Assembly (NCBI RefSeq): GCF_020616155.1
Contig: NZ_CP085530.1
Location: 991,501-1,055,500 of the forward strand
Direction of reading: 5' to 3'
DNA length: 64,000 nt
Source of the DNA: Vogesella sp. XCS3
Lineage (GTDB): Bacteria > Pseudomonadota > Gammaproteobacteria > Burkholderiales > Chromobacteriaceae
This document shows, piece after piece, positions 55,529-64,000 of the stretch (position 1 is its first letter; every line of letters starts with the position of its first letter). A program made the position numbers and the translations under genes. The notes beneath the pieces are model-generated. The model was not told where the DNA came from and made no database searches. It saw only the letters and a program-made list of their open reading frames with translations.

Positions 55529-56584
55529 ATGATCAAAAAAATACTGGTAATCGGCCCGTCGTGGGTAGGCGACAGCGTGATGGCGCAGCCACTGTACCGC
55601 CGCCTGCACGAACGCCACCCCGGCCTGGAGCTGCACGTCTTTGCCCCGGCATGGACCCTGCCCCTGCTATCGCGCATGCCCGAAGTCGCCAAGGCCCACC
55701 TGAACCCGTTCGGCCATGGCCAGCTGCGCCTGGGCGAGCGCTGGCGGGTAGCGCGCGCGCTGCGCCGCGAGAACTTCGACCAGGTCGTGGTACTGCCCAA
55801 TTCGCTGAAGGCGGCGCTGATTCCGTTTCTGGCCGGCATACCGCTGCGCACCGGCTTTACCGGCGAGCTGCGCTACGGCCTGCTGAACGACACCCGCGAG
55901 CTGGACGAGCACGCACTACCAACCATGGTGGAGCGTTTCTGTGCGCTGGGCGAGCCACCACGCCAGGCGCTCAACCGGCCCATTGCCCACCCGCAGCTGC
56001 GCTCCACGCCAGCCGCCCAGGAAAACACTGCCCGCAAACTGGGCCTGTCACTGGCACAACCCATCGTCGCCATGTGCCCCGGTGCGGAATATGGCCCGGC
56101 CAAGCGCTGGCCAGCGCGCCACTTTGCCGAGCTGGCACGCCAATACCATGCCGAAGGCTACCAGGTATGGCTGTTCGGCTCGGGCAAAGACAAGGACATC
56201 GGCGACGAGATCGCCCGCCTGGCCAACGGCTGCGCGCTGAACCTGTGCGGCAAGACCGGCCTGGAAGAAGCCATCGACCTGATGGGTCTGGCCAAACTGG
56301 CGGTATGCAACGACTCCGGCCTGATGCACGTCGCCGCCGCACTGGGCGTGCCGCTGGTGGGCGTTTACGGCTCCTCCAGCCCCGACTTCACCCCGCCGCT
56401 GAGCCATAGCGCCAGCATTGTCTCGCTGAACATGGACTGCAGCCCCTGCTTTGAACGCACCTGCCCGTACAAGCACACGCACTGTCTGGAAAACCTGGCG
56501 CCAGAACAGGTACGCGGTGCAGCTGACGGGCTCTTGAAACTGGCTGCCAGCAGCAGCGAACCTACCACCACGAGCGAAGCATGA
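55529..56584 (+). CDS. waaF: Lipopolysaccharide heptosyltransferase II
   Basis: 351-aa GT9 glycosyltransferase adding the second heptose to the LPS inner core, at the cytoplasmic face. It has VIGPSWVGDSVMAQPLY with the catalytic Asp region, CPGAEYGPAKRWP, and CNDSGLMHVAAALGVPLVG with the ADP-heptose site, plus the C-terminal Cys-rich CFERTCPYKHTHCLENL. The TetR gene overlaps its stop by 4 bases. Confidence 0.94.
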   Translation: MIKKILVIGPSWVGDSVMAQPLYRRLHERHPGLELHVFAPAWTLPLLSRMPEVAKAHLNPFGHGQLRLGERWRVARALRRENFDQVVVLPNSLKAALIPFLAGIPLRTGFTGELRYGLLNDTRELDEHALPTMVERFCALGEPPRQALNRPIAHPQLRSTPAAQENTARKLGLSLAQPIVAMCPGAEYGPAKRWPARHFAELARQYHAEGYQVWLFGSGKDKDIGDEIARLANGCALNLCGKTGLEEAIDLMGLAKLAVCNDSGLMHVAAALGVPLVGVYGSSSPDFTPPLSHSASIVSLNMDCSPCFERTCPYKHTHCLENLAPEQVRGAADGLLKLAASSSEPTTTSEA

Positions 56585-57174
56585 GCCGCAACGATCTGAA
56601 CAACCACCAGGAAGCCAATAGCCGCCGCATGGAGCTGATCCGCGCGGCAGCCAAACTGTTTCGCGACCAGGGCTACGAGCGCACCACCGTACGCGACCTG
56701 GGCAATGCGGTAGGCCTGCAATCGGGCAGCCTGTTTTATCACTTCCGCACCAAGGAAGAGATTCTGGTTGCCGTGATGGCCCTGGGCATTACCGCCACCA
56801 CCGAACAACTGGCCCTGACCCTGGCTGCGGCCAACGATACCCGCAGCAAGTTGGCCGCACTGTTCCACGTGCACTTGCACTCGCTACTGGGTGACAACCA
56901 GGCCGCACTGGAAGTAATGCTGTACGAATGGCGCAGCGTTTCCGACAGCGCCAAGCCTGGCCTGATCGTACTGCGCGACCGCTACGAAGCACTGTGGCAA
57001 GGCGTGCTGGACGAAGCCGCTGCAGAAGGCCTGATCAAACAGGACACCCACCTGCTGCGCCGCACCCTGCTGGGCAGCCTGCACTGGACGGTGCAGTGGT
57101 ACCGCAACGATGGCGAGCTATCGGTAGCCCAGCTGGCCGAACGCATGCTGGCGCTGACCCTGCAAACGCGCTAG
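56581..57174 (+). CDS. TetR/AcrR family transcriptional regulator
   Basis: 197 aa. The N-terminal TetR DNA-binding domain reads MELIRAAAKLFRDQGYERTT...LQSGSLFYHFRTKEEIL. The ligand domain (about residues 75-195) resembles the KstR2-type regulators of lipid or CoA-ester metabolism, but this is weak. It is translationally coupled to waaF, an odd partner. The gene carries an opposed pair of the uptake-like decamer (56826 and 56850). Confidence 0.9.
   Translation: MSRNDLNNHQEANSRRMELIRAAAKLFRDQGYERTTVRDLGNAVGLQSGSLFYHFRTKEEILVAVMALGITATTEQLALTLAAANDTRSKLAALFHVHLHSLLGDNQAALEVMLYEWRSVSDSAKPGLIVLRDRYEALWQGVLDEAAAEGLIKQDTHLLRRTLLGSLHWTVQWYRNDGELSVAQLAERMLALTLQTR
56826..56859. repeat. Opposed pair of the uptake-sequence-like decamer inside the TetR gene
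   Basis: TGCGGCCAAC at 56826-56835 and GTTGGCCGCA at 56850-56859, 14 bases apart, form perfect 10-base inverted arms within a coding region, where a terminator function is not expected. Confidence 0.55.
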
Positions 57175-57230
57175 CCGTATGACAAGGCAGGCACTAAGCT
57201 GCTAGAAACACACCGCAAGCAGGGGGAGAC

Positions 57231-57692
57231 ATGGCAACACATACTGCGCGCAAGCACCTGTGGGCCGTACTGGGCTGGCTGAACCTGGCACTGGGCATCA
57301 TCGGTGCCGTCACCCCCCTGCTTCCCACCACCGTGTTCATCCTGATGGCTGCCGCCTGTTTTTCCCGCAGCCACCCCGCGCTGGAACAAAAGCTGCTGGA
57401 TCACCCGCGCTTTGGCCCCGCCATACGTGACTGGCGAACTTATCGCGGCATGCGCAGACAAACCAAACGTATCGCCCTGCTCGCCATGGCGGCTTCATTC
57501 AGCATCAGTCTGGCCATGCTGGGCAGCCACCCTGCGCTACAAGCCATGCTGGCCGTATTGTGGCTAAGCCTGTCCGCCTGGATCTGGCACCTGCCCACCA
57601 TTACCGCCAGCAGCACGATGCAGCCACTACCGCAATGCGCCTTGCGACAAGTGGCGCAAAAGGAGGAGTCTCATGGACATCAGCAGCACTAA
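57231..57692 (+). CDS. DUF454 (YbaN) family inner membrane protein
   Basis: 153 aa with about three membrane segments. The conserved GIIGAVTPLLPTTVFILMAAACFSRS and DWRTYRGMRRQTKRIAL patterns are characteristic of DUF454. The C-terminal 25 residues are polar and extend beyond the usual YbaN length (about 125). The end overlaps the next gene by 20 bases. Function unknown. Confidence 0.88.
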   Translation: MATHTARKHLWAVLGWLNLALGIIGAVTPLLPTTVFILMAAACFSRSHPALEQKLLDHPRFGPAIRDWRTYRGMRRQTKRIALLAMAASFSISLAMLGSHPALQAMLAVLWLSLSAWIWHLPTITASSTMQPLPQCALRQVAQKEESHGHQQH

Positions 57693-58254
57693 CCCGCTCA
57701 GCCCCAGCCCGCTATACCGCGACAGCGTAGCCGCACGCCAGCGCGAGCTGCCGCAAACCGGCAGCCTGGAATCAGCCGGCCAGCAGGCACTCGAAGCCAA
57801 CACCGCACGCGAAGCCCAACTGCAGGCAGCCACCCAGCAAGTAGCCAACAAACCCGAAAATGCCGCTGCCCAACTTAACAACCGCGCTACCGACCTGCAG
57901 TTCAGCCTGCAGGCCCAGCTACTCAGCACCCAGGCGGTGCGTGTGCAGCAGGCGCAGCAGCGCGCCGACAATGCTGTTACGCCAAACAGCGAGCAGCCTG
58001 TAGCCAGCCCGCCTGCGGCCAACCTTGCCAGCAGCGGCAACGACAGCAATGCTGACACCACCACAGCCACTAACCCGCCACCACAAACAACAGCCCAGCA
58101 AACAGCAGCCCCGCGCAGCACGCCACAACCCGCAGCCCGCAGCGAGGACAGCAGCCGCGCAGAACTGAACGCCAGCGCCCAGCAGCAAGCCGTGGCTCAG
58201 TACCAGGCCTCTCAGTCCCTCTTTCAAAGCAGCGGCCCGACATTCAGCGCCTGA
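57673..58254 (+). CDS. Gln/Ala/Ser-rich protein, probably disordered
   Basis: 193 aa, family not recognised. Very rich in Gln, Ala, Ser, Asn and Pro with almost no hydrophobic core; no signal peptide. Residues 20-100 could form a helix (LQFSLQAQLLSTQAVRVQQA), the rest is low complexity. AGGAG precedes the ATG at 57673, inside the DUF454 gene, so the two are coupled. The small YjfB-like gene lies convergently downstream; a shared motility or surface context is only a possibility. Confidence 0.7.
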   Translation: MDISSTNPLSPSPLYRDSVAARQRELPQTGSLESAGQQALEANTAREAQLQAATQQVANKPENAAAQLNNRATDLQFSLQAQLLSTQAVRVQQAQQRADNAVTPNSEQPVASPPAANLASSGNDSNADTTTATNPPPQTTAQQTAAPRSTPQPAARSEDSSRAELNASAQQQAVAQYQASQSLFQSSGPTFSA

Positions 58255-58266
58255 ACGCAGCCCATG

Positions 58267-58293
58267 AAAAACCCGCCTTGCACGGCGGGTTTT
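58267..58293. terminator. Bidirectional intrinsic terminator
   Basis: AAAACCCGCC-(6)-GGCGGGTTTT between the Gln-rich gene and the convergent YjfB-like gene. Confidence 0.85.
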
Positions 58294-58315
58294 GCTGTTT
58301 GCAGACGCGGTCAGC

Positions 58316-58495
58316 TCAAGCTTTTACATCCACGGTCTGCCCCAGGTGAGGCGGGTTGTTTGTTTTGGGCGCGCTTTGCTCTACAGACGCCATCAGCGTC
58401 TGCATGGTGTCGCTGGACACCTCCATGGCTTTTTTCAAGACAAACGTTTCCGCCGCCTGCTTCACGTTTGTGCTGGTGCTGGAACCAATCTCCAT
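58316..58495 (-). CDS. YjfB family putative motility protein
   Basis: A 59-aa gene. The translation starts MEIGSSTSTNVKQAAETFVL and ends PPHLGQTVDVKA. The small size, a helical AMEVSSDTMQTLMASVEQ middle and the C-terminal LGQxxDVKA are features of the YjfB (putative motility protein) family known from B. subtilis and many flagellated bacteria. AAGGAG lies at good spacing before the ATG. It is divergent from trxB and ends at the shared terminator. The exact role is unknown. Confidence 0.82.
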   Translation of the reverse strand: MEIGSSTSTNVKQAAETFVLKKAMEVSSDTMQTLMASVEQSAPKTNNPPHLGQTVDVKA

Positions 58496-58584
58496 CGTAT
58501 TACTCCTTCCGGTAGCCAGAAACTATTTGGCAAGTAGAAACACTTTATCGGCCACATTCCCGATTACTGATAAAATAATACTAA

Positions 58585-59562
<978 letters not shown>

Positions 59563-59568
59563 GCCACG

Positions 59569-60177
59569 TTGAAGTCGCTCAAAGAGCAGCTAAAGCCGAT
59601 AAAACCACAGGCAAGGCCCGCAAGGGTCTTGCCTGTGGCCGTTGCGGCACCGCCGCCGGAGCCGGACTTCCCCAGCCTGATGCGCGACGTACGCCCGCTC
59701 AAGCCGGATGGCCGCATACAACACCCCATGCCCCGCCCGCGGCCACGGCCGCTTCACCATGCAGCGCACCGCATGCACCACTCGGGCGAGAACGAGCAAG
59801 GCTTGTTTGCGCAGATGCTGGGCTGGTTCGAACCAGCACACATCGATATCGAGCACCGCAGCCCCGGCATGCCGGCCCATACGCTGAAAAAGCTGAAAGC
59901 CGGCCACTGGCCAGTATGTGCCGAGCTGGACCTGCACGGCCTGGACCGTTTCGAAGCGCACGAGCAGCTGGCGTTATTCCTGCACCGCGCGCGCCATCAG
60001 GGCCAGTGCGTACGCATCATCCACGGCAAGGGCTTGAGCTCGCGCGGCGAACCGGTGCTACCCAAAATGGTCCGCAGCTGGCTGACCCACCACCCCGAAG
60101 TACTGGCCTTTTGTGAAACCCGCACCCAGCACGGTGGTAGCGGTGCCGTACTGGCACTGCTCAAACGCCCCGGCTGA
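59569..60177 (+). CDS. Smr domain protein (MutS2-like small nuclease domain)
   Basis: 202 aa. A basic, Pro-rich N-terminus (with PDFPSLMRDVRPLKPDGRIQ) leads to a C-terminal Smr domain: ELDLHGLDRFEAHEQLALFL, VRIIHGKGLSS, and HHPEVLAFCE...GGSGAVLALLK. Smr domains nick or cut nucleic acids in repair or ribosome rescue. The only start giving the usual KSLKEQLK N-terminus is a TTG at 59569; no ATG is available there. Confidence 0.86.
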   Translation: MKSLKEQLKPIKPQARPARVLPVAVAAPPPEPDFPSLMRDVRPLKPDGRIQHPMPRPRPRPLHHAAHRMHHSGENEQGLFAQMLGWFEPAHIDIEHRSPGMPAHTLKKLKAGHWPVCAELDLHGLDRFEAHEQLALFLHRARHQGQCVRIIHGKGLSSRGEPVLPKMVRSWLTHHPEVLAFCETRTQHGGSGAVLALLKRPG

Positions 60178-60191
60178 CACAAGGAAGCAAG

Positions 60192-60635
60192 ATGGAACAT
60201 TGCCCAAGCTTTACCGCCCCCGCCACCTCTGGCCAGAGCATCTCCCTGCCAGGCAACGGCCTGACCGTGCTGTACTTTTACCCCAAGGACAACACCCCGG
60301 GCTGCACCACCCAGGCCACCGGCTTTCGTGACCACCATGCTGCGTTTGCTGCGGCCAACGTCACTATTGTGGGTGTATCGCGTGACAGCCTGAAATCGCA
60401 TGAAAACTTCAAGGCAAAGTACGAATTGCCATTTGAATTGATCAGCGATCCGGAGGAAACTGTATGTAATCTGTTTGCTGTCATGAAGCTGAAAAATATG
60501 TACGGCAAACAGGTAAGAGGAATCGAACGCAGCACTTTTGTCATCGACAGCGCGGGCAATATCCTCAAAGCCTGGCGCGGCCTGAAGGTCCCTGGCCATG
60601 TCGAAGAAGTGCTGGCATTCGTGAACACCATTTAA
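60192..60635 (+). CDS. bcp: Thiol peroxidase / bacterioferritin comigratory protein (peroxiredoxin)
   Basis: 147-aa PrxQ/BCP peroxiredoxin. The peroxidatic Cys is C38 in PKDNTPGCTTQA. The resolving Cys found five residues later in E. coli BCP is Thr here (T43), so this is a 1-Cys form or uses another Cys. It removes organic hydroperoxides with thioredoxin or glutaredoxin; trxB lies two genes upstream, consistent with that. AAGGAAG precedes the ATG. Confidence 0.92.
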   Translation: MEHCPSFTAPATSGQSISLPGNGLTVLYFYPKDNTPGCTTQATGFRDHHAAFAAANVTIVGVSRDSLKSHENFKAKYELPFELISDPEETVCNLFAVMKLKNMYGKQVRGIERSTFVIDSAGNILKAWRGLKVPGHVEEVLAFVNTI

Positions 60636-60686
60636 GCGACGGGCCTGGCATACCGCGAGGCCCCGCTCATCAAGGGGCCTCACATC

Positions 60687-62090
60687 ATGGCAAGCCGCAA
60701 AAAGACCAAAACCGTCAAGCTGTTTGTTCTCGATACCAACGTGCTACTGCACGACCCTACCTGCCTGTTCCGCTTCGAGGAACACGACGTCTTCATCCCC
60801 ATCATCACGCTGGAAGAACTGGACACCCACAAGAAGGGCATGACCGAAGTCGCCCGCAACGCGCGCCAGGCCAGCCGCTTTCTGGACGAGATCGTCAGCC
60901 AGGCCGCCGGCAATATCGACAGCGGCATTCCACTCAAAAGCGCCAGCCGCGATGCGGCCAACGGCAAGCTGCGCTTGCAAACGCAAGCCATCCACGCCGT
61001 GCTGCCTGCCAGCATGCCGGTCGGCAAGGCGGACAACCAGATTCTGGGCATCGTGGTAGCACTGAAAGAGCGCGAGCCGGAGCGCAGCGTGATCCTGGTG
61101 TCCAAAGACATCAACATGCGCATCAAGGCCAGCGCACTGGGGCTGGAGGCGGAAGACTACTTTAATGACAAGGTGCTGGAAGACACCGACCTGCTGTACA
61201 CCGGCACGCGCGAAATCGATGCGGCCTTCTGGGAACGCAACGGCAAAGACCTGAAATCGTGGCAGGAACACGGCCGTACCTACTACCAGATCAAGGGCCC
61301 CGACGTGACCAGCCTGCACCTGAACCAGCTGCTGTGGCAGCAAGGCGAGCAGCTGCTGCAGTGTCGCGTCACCCAGATAGACGGCAAGAGCGCGGTACTG
61401 GAAACGCTGAAAGACTACAGCCACCAGAAAAACAATGTGTGGGGCATCACCGCGCGCAACCGCGAGCAAAACTTTGCCCTGAACCTGCTGATGAACCCCG
61501 AGGTCGACTTTGTCACCCTGCTGGGCCAGGCCGGCACCGGCAAGACCCTGCTGACGTTGGCCGCAGGCCTGGCCATGACGCTGGAACAAAAACTGTACAG
61601 CGAAATCATCATGACCCGTGTTACCGTGCCGGTGGGCGAAGACATTGGCTTTCTGCCCGGCACCGAGGAAGAAAAAATGCTGCCGTGGATGGGCGCACTG
61701 GAAGACAACCTGGACGTGCTCAACCGCAACGAAGACGACGGCGGAGACTGGGGCCGCGCCGCCACGCGCGACCTGATCCGCAGCCGCATCAAGGTCAAGT
61801 CACTGAACTTCATGCGCGGCCGCACCTTCCTCAACAAATACCTGATCATCGACGAAGCGCAGAACCTGACACCCAAGCAGATGAAAACCCTGATTACCCG
61901 GGCCGGCCCCGGCACCAAGGTGGTCTGCCTGGGCAATATCAGCCAGATCGACACGCCCTACCTCACCGAGGGCAGCTCCGGCCTGACCTACGTCGTTGAC
62001 CGCTTCAAAGGCTGGGACCATTCCGGCCATATCACCCTGCAGCGCGGCGAACGTTCGCGCCTGGCAGACCACGCCGCCGAGGTACTGTGA
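60687..62090 (+). CDS. PhoH family protein with N-terminal PIN domain
   Basis: 467 aa. An N-terminal PIN ribonuclease-like domain (VLDTNVLLHDP with D16, then EELDTHKKG, and VSKDINMRIKA with further acidic residues) is fused to a PhoH ATPase domain. The latter has Walker A GQAGTGKT near residue 280, and IIDEAQNLTPKQMKTLITRAGPGTK with Walker B. This PIN-PhoH architecture is known for RNA helicase/nuclease activity in some bacteria. The stop overlaps the following GTG start. Confidence 0.93.
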   Translation: MASRKKTKTVKLFVLDTNVLLHDPTCLFRFEEHDVFIPIITLEELDTHKKGMTEVARNARQASRFLDEIVSQAAGNIDSGIPLKSASRDAANGKLRLQTQAIHAVLPASMPVGKADNQILGIVVALKEREPERSVILVSKDINMRIKASALGLEAEDYFNDKVLEDTDLLYTGTREIDAAFWERNGKDLKSWQEHGRTYYQIKGPDVTSLHLNQLLWQQGEQLLQCRVTQIDGKSAVLETLKDYSHQKNNVWGITARNREQNFALNLLMNPEVDFVTLLGQAGTGKTLLTLAAGLAMTLEQKLYSEIIMTRVTVPVGEDIGFLPGTEEEKMLPWMGALEDNLDVLNRNEDDGGDWGRAATRDLIRSRIKVKSLNFMRGRTFLNKYLIIDEAQNLTPKQMKTLITRAGPGTKVVCLGNISQIDTPYLTEGSSGLTYVVDRFKGWDHSGHITLQRGERSRLADHAAEVL

Positions 62091-62887
62091 GTTCTCTTCA
62101 TCTTGAGCTGATACACCAAGCCGCAGCAGGGGTAGCGCGCCGCGCGCCACCCCTGCTTTTTATTCATGGCGCCTACAGCAGCGCCAGCTGCTGGCAGATC
62201 AACTTTATGCCCTGGTTTGCCGCACAAGGCTACGACTGCTGGGCACTGAGCCTGGAAGGCCACGGCCATAGCGATGGCAAAGCCTGGCTGGCCGCCGTGA
62301 GCATAGACGACTACGTGGCCAACGTTGGCCAGGCCATACGCCAGATCGGCAGCATGCCGGTATTGATCGGCCACTCCATGGGCGGCTTCGTGGCGCAGCA
62401 ATACCTGCAGCAGCACAGCGCCGCCGCTCTGGTACTGCTGGCATCGGTGCCGCATACCGGCCTGGCCGCCTCTACCTGGCGGCTGTTTCAGCAGGCGCCA
62501 GACGTGCTGATCGGGCTGAACATGTTCCAGAGTGGCCGCCAGTCACCCGAGGTGGGCGACTTGCGCCACATGCTGTTCTCGGACGACGCACCAGCCAGCA
62601 CCGTGGCCTGGATGGCGGCCAACAGTCAGGTGGAAAGCCTGCGCGCCATCATGGACATGTCCATGGTATCGCCGTTTAGCCGCACGCAGCTGCGCCTGCC
62701 CACCTTGCTACTGGGCGGCGAACACGACCACTTGGTCAGCGCCGCCGAAGTACGCCAGATGGGCGCAGCGCTGAACCTGCCTGCCGAGATCCTGCCTGCC
62801 ATGGCGCACATGATGATGCTGGACACGCGCTGGCAGCAGGTGGCACAGCGCATTGATCAATGGCTGCAACAACACTTGATGACATAG
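62087..62887 (+). CDS. Alpha/beta hydrolase
   Basis: 266 aa. LLFIHGAYSSASCW supplies the oxyanion-hole region, the nucleophile is Ser in IGHSMGGFVAQQYL, the acid is in LLGGEHDHLVS, and the His in AMAHMMML. Substrate unknown (esterase, lipase or lactonase). The start is a GTG overlapping the phoH stop by 4 bases (GTGA); no ATG gives the conserved N-terminus. Confidence 0.87.
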   Translation: MSSLHLELIHQAAAGVARRAPPLLFIHGAYSSASCWQINFMPWFAAQGYDCWALSLEGHGHSDGKAWLAAVSIDDYVANVGQAIRQIGSMPVLIGHSMGGFVAQQYLQQHSAAALVLLASVPHTGLAASTWRLFQQAPDVLIGLNMFQSGRQSPEVGDLRHMLFSDDAPASTVAWMAANSQVESLRAIMDMSMVSPFSRTQLRLPTLLLGGEHDHLVSAAEVRQMGAALNLPAEILPAMAHMMMLDTRWQQVAQRIDQWLQQHLMT

Positions 62888-62942
62888 TCACGCTTTGCTA
62901 CCGTGTACACCCCCGCCCGGCCATTGCCGGGCTTTGCACGCA

Positions 62943-62968
62943 TGCCAGGCTTTGCTGGCACCTTTTTT
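62943..62968 (+). terminator. Intrinsic terminator after the hydrolase gene
   Basis: TGCCAG-GCTTTG-CTGGCA followed by CCTTTTTT. It ends 18 bases before the DUF808 ATG, so that gene needs a promoter overlapping this region or relies on read-through. A second hairpin (CCCGGCCATTGCCGGG) lies just upstream. Confidence 0.7.
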
Positions 62969-62986
62969 ACCGACAGGAAATACATA

Positions 62987-63922
62987 ATGGCTGGTAGTAG
63001 CCTGCTGATGCTGATTGATGACATTGCCACCATCCTGGACGATGTTGCCGTAATGACCAAAGTTGCCGCCAAGAAAACCGCCGGCGTGCTGGGTGACGAC
63101 CTGGCGCTGAACGCCCAGCAAGTAGCCGGCGTACAGGCTGACCGCGAGCTGCCAGTGGTCTGGGCGGTAGCGGTAGGCTCCCTGCGCAACAAGGCTATTC
63201 TGGTGCCACTGGCACTGGCTATCAGCGCTTTCGCACCCGTACTCATTACCCCGCTGCTGATGATAGGCGGTGCTTTTTTGTGCTTTGAAGGCGTAGAAAA
63301 ACTGGCACACAAATACCTGCACGCTGCCGAAGAAAGCGCCGAGCACAACGACAGGTTGGCCGCACTCACCAACCCGGCCGTGGATATGGTGACCTACGAG
63401 CAAGACAAGATCAAAGGCGCCATCACCACCGACTTTATCCTGTCGGCCGAGATCATCGCCATCACCCTGGGCACGGTGGCGAGCCAGCCCTTCATGTCAC
63501 AGCTGGTGGTACTGACAGGCATCTCGCTGATCATGACCGTTGGCGTGTACGGCCTGGTAGCCGGCATCGTGAAGCTGGACGATATCGGCCTCTACCTTAC
63601 CCGCAAACCTGGCGCCGGCAGCCAGCAGCTGGGCCGCGCGCTGGTTAACGCCGCTCCGCCGCTGATGCGTTTTCTGGCCGTGGCCGGCACCATCGCCATG
63701 TTCCTGGTAGGCGGTGGCATCCTGACGCACGGCCTGCCATTTGCCCACCACGCGATCGAAGCCGCCGCTCACAGCGTGGCCAGCGTCGCTGGCATTGGCG
63801 GCCTGCTGGCAGCCATCGTACCGGCCGTGCTGGATGGCTTGTTCGGCATTGTGGCCGGCGCGCTGGTACTGGCCGTGGTGATGCTGATCGGCAAATTGCA
63901 CGGCAACGCCGCCGCACACTAA
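62987..63922 (+). CDS. DUF808 (YedI) family membrane protein
   Basis: 311-aa inner-membrane protein of unknown function. The N-terminus [20 protein letters not shown] is typical of DUF808, as are [34 protein letters not shown] and the acidic [20 protein letters not shown]. About six membrane segments. The ATG at 62987 has AGGAA upstream. Single gene, closed by a terminator. Confidence 0.92.
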   Translation: MAGSSLLMLIDDIATILDDVAVMTKVAAKKTAGVLGDDLALNAQQVAGVQADRELPVVWAVAVGSLRNKAILVPLALAISAFAPVLITPLLMIGGAFLCFEGVEKLAHKYLHAAEESAEHNDRLAALTNPAVDMVTYEQDKIKGAITTDFILSAEIIAITLGTVASQPFMSQLVVLTGISLIMTVGVYGLVAGIVKLDDIGLYLTRKPGAGSQQLGRALVNAAPPLMRFLAVAGTIAMFLVGGGILTHGLPFAHHAIEAAAHSVASVAGIGGLLAAIVPAVLDGLFGIVAGALVLAVVMLIGKLHGNAAAH

Positions 63923-63940
63923 GAAGCAATCTGCACAGTA

Positions 63941-63966
63941 AAAAACCCGCCAGCTGGCGGGTTTTT
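63941..63966. terminator. Bidirectional intrinsic terminator after the DUF808 gene
   Basis: A perfect 26-base palindrome, AAAAACCCGCCAG / CTGGCGGGTTTTT, 18 bases after the stop. The remaining 34 bases of the window contain no gene. Confidence 0.9.
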
Positions 63967-64000
63967 CTTTGACAGGCCAACAGGCGGCCAACCATTGCTC

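Overview
The window is about 64 kb of gene-dense, G+C-rich (roughly 60%) bacterial chromosome. Gene content and protein style point to a betaproteobacterium of the order Neisseriales, most likely Chromobacteriaceae (Vogesella/Chromobacterium/Aquitalea-like). The main clues are the holC-pepA // lptF-lptG-glnD layout, yciB-yciI-bolA followed by parvulins, yhdP // glnE, ilvE followed by a CHCC zinc-finger protein and waaF, and several c-di-GMP and chemotaxis proteins. Genus is an inference. No rRNA, tRNA, CRISPR array, insertion sequence or prophage was seen. Both ends fall between genes. || Layout. 0.2-8.6 kb: potassium uptake (trkA, a VOC protein, trkH), a soluble lytic transglycosylase, an NDUFA9-like reductase, cca and a PrpF-family isomerase, nearly all coupled by overlapping stops and starts. 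8.7-13.8 kb: a small membrane protein, a REC-EAL response regulator, a cobalamin adenosyltransferase, a 721-aa acidic disordered protein and holC. 13.8-20.3 kb: pepA, diverging from lptF-lptG-glnD. 20.3-26.4 kb: an Aer-like chemoreceptor, a stand-alone EAL protein, guaC, an orphan ParA ATPase, a HAD phosphatase and a DHH phosphoesterase. 26.6-30.2 kb: yciB-yciI-bolA-PPIase-PPIase and an enoyl-CoA hydratase. 30.5-35.3 kb: a TauE/SafE-like membrane protein and a six-gene zinc operon (zur, CobW GTPase, His-rich mini-protein, znuC, znuB, znuA) behind a recognisable Zur-box-like palindrome. 35.4-38.1 kb: two c'-type cytochromes, a DUF1857 protein and an unrecognised 293-aa gene in AT-rich surroundings. 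38.2-45.4 kb: an Fe-S-type regulator with an MFS exporter, a dGTPase-like protein, an AEC transporter, a histidine phosphatase, msrB, and a MarR regulator divergent from a YbdK-type ligase. 45.4-54.2 kb: tldD, a nitrilase and yhdP, head to head with glnE. 54.3-63.9 kb: ilvE, waaF, a TetR regulator, DUF454, a Gln/Ala-rich protein, a small YjfB-like protein that is easy to miss, trxB, Smr, bcp, phoH, a hydrolase and a DUF808 protein. || The most unusual signal is not a gene. The decamer GTTGGCCGCA (or its complement TGCGGCCAAC) occurs 39 times by eye, about once per 1.6 kb. It lies on both strands, in several reading frames and between genes, and once as an inverted repeat at a convergent gene junction. 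Density, orientation mix and placement resemble the DNA uptake sequences of Neisseriaceae, but the word is different from GCCGTCTGAA. It is the best candidate here for something undescribed.
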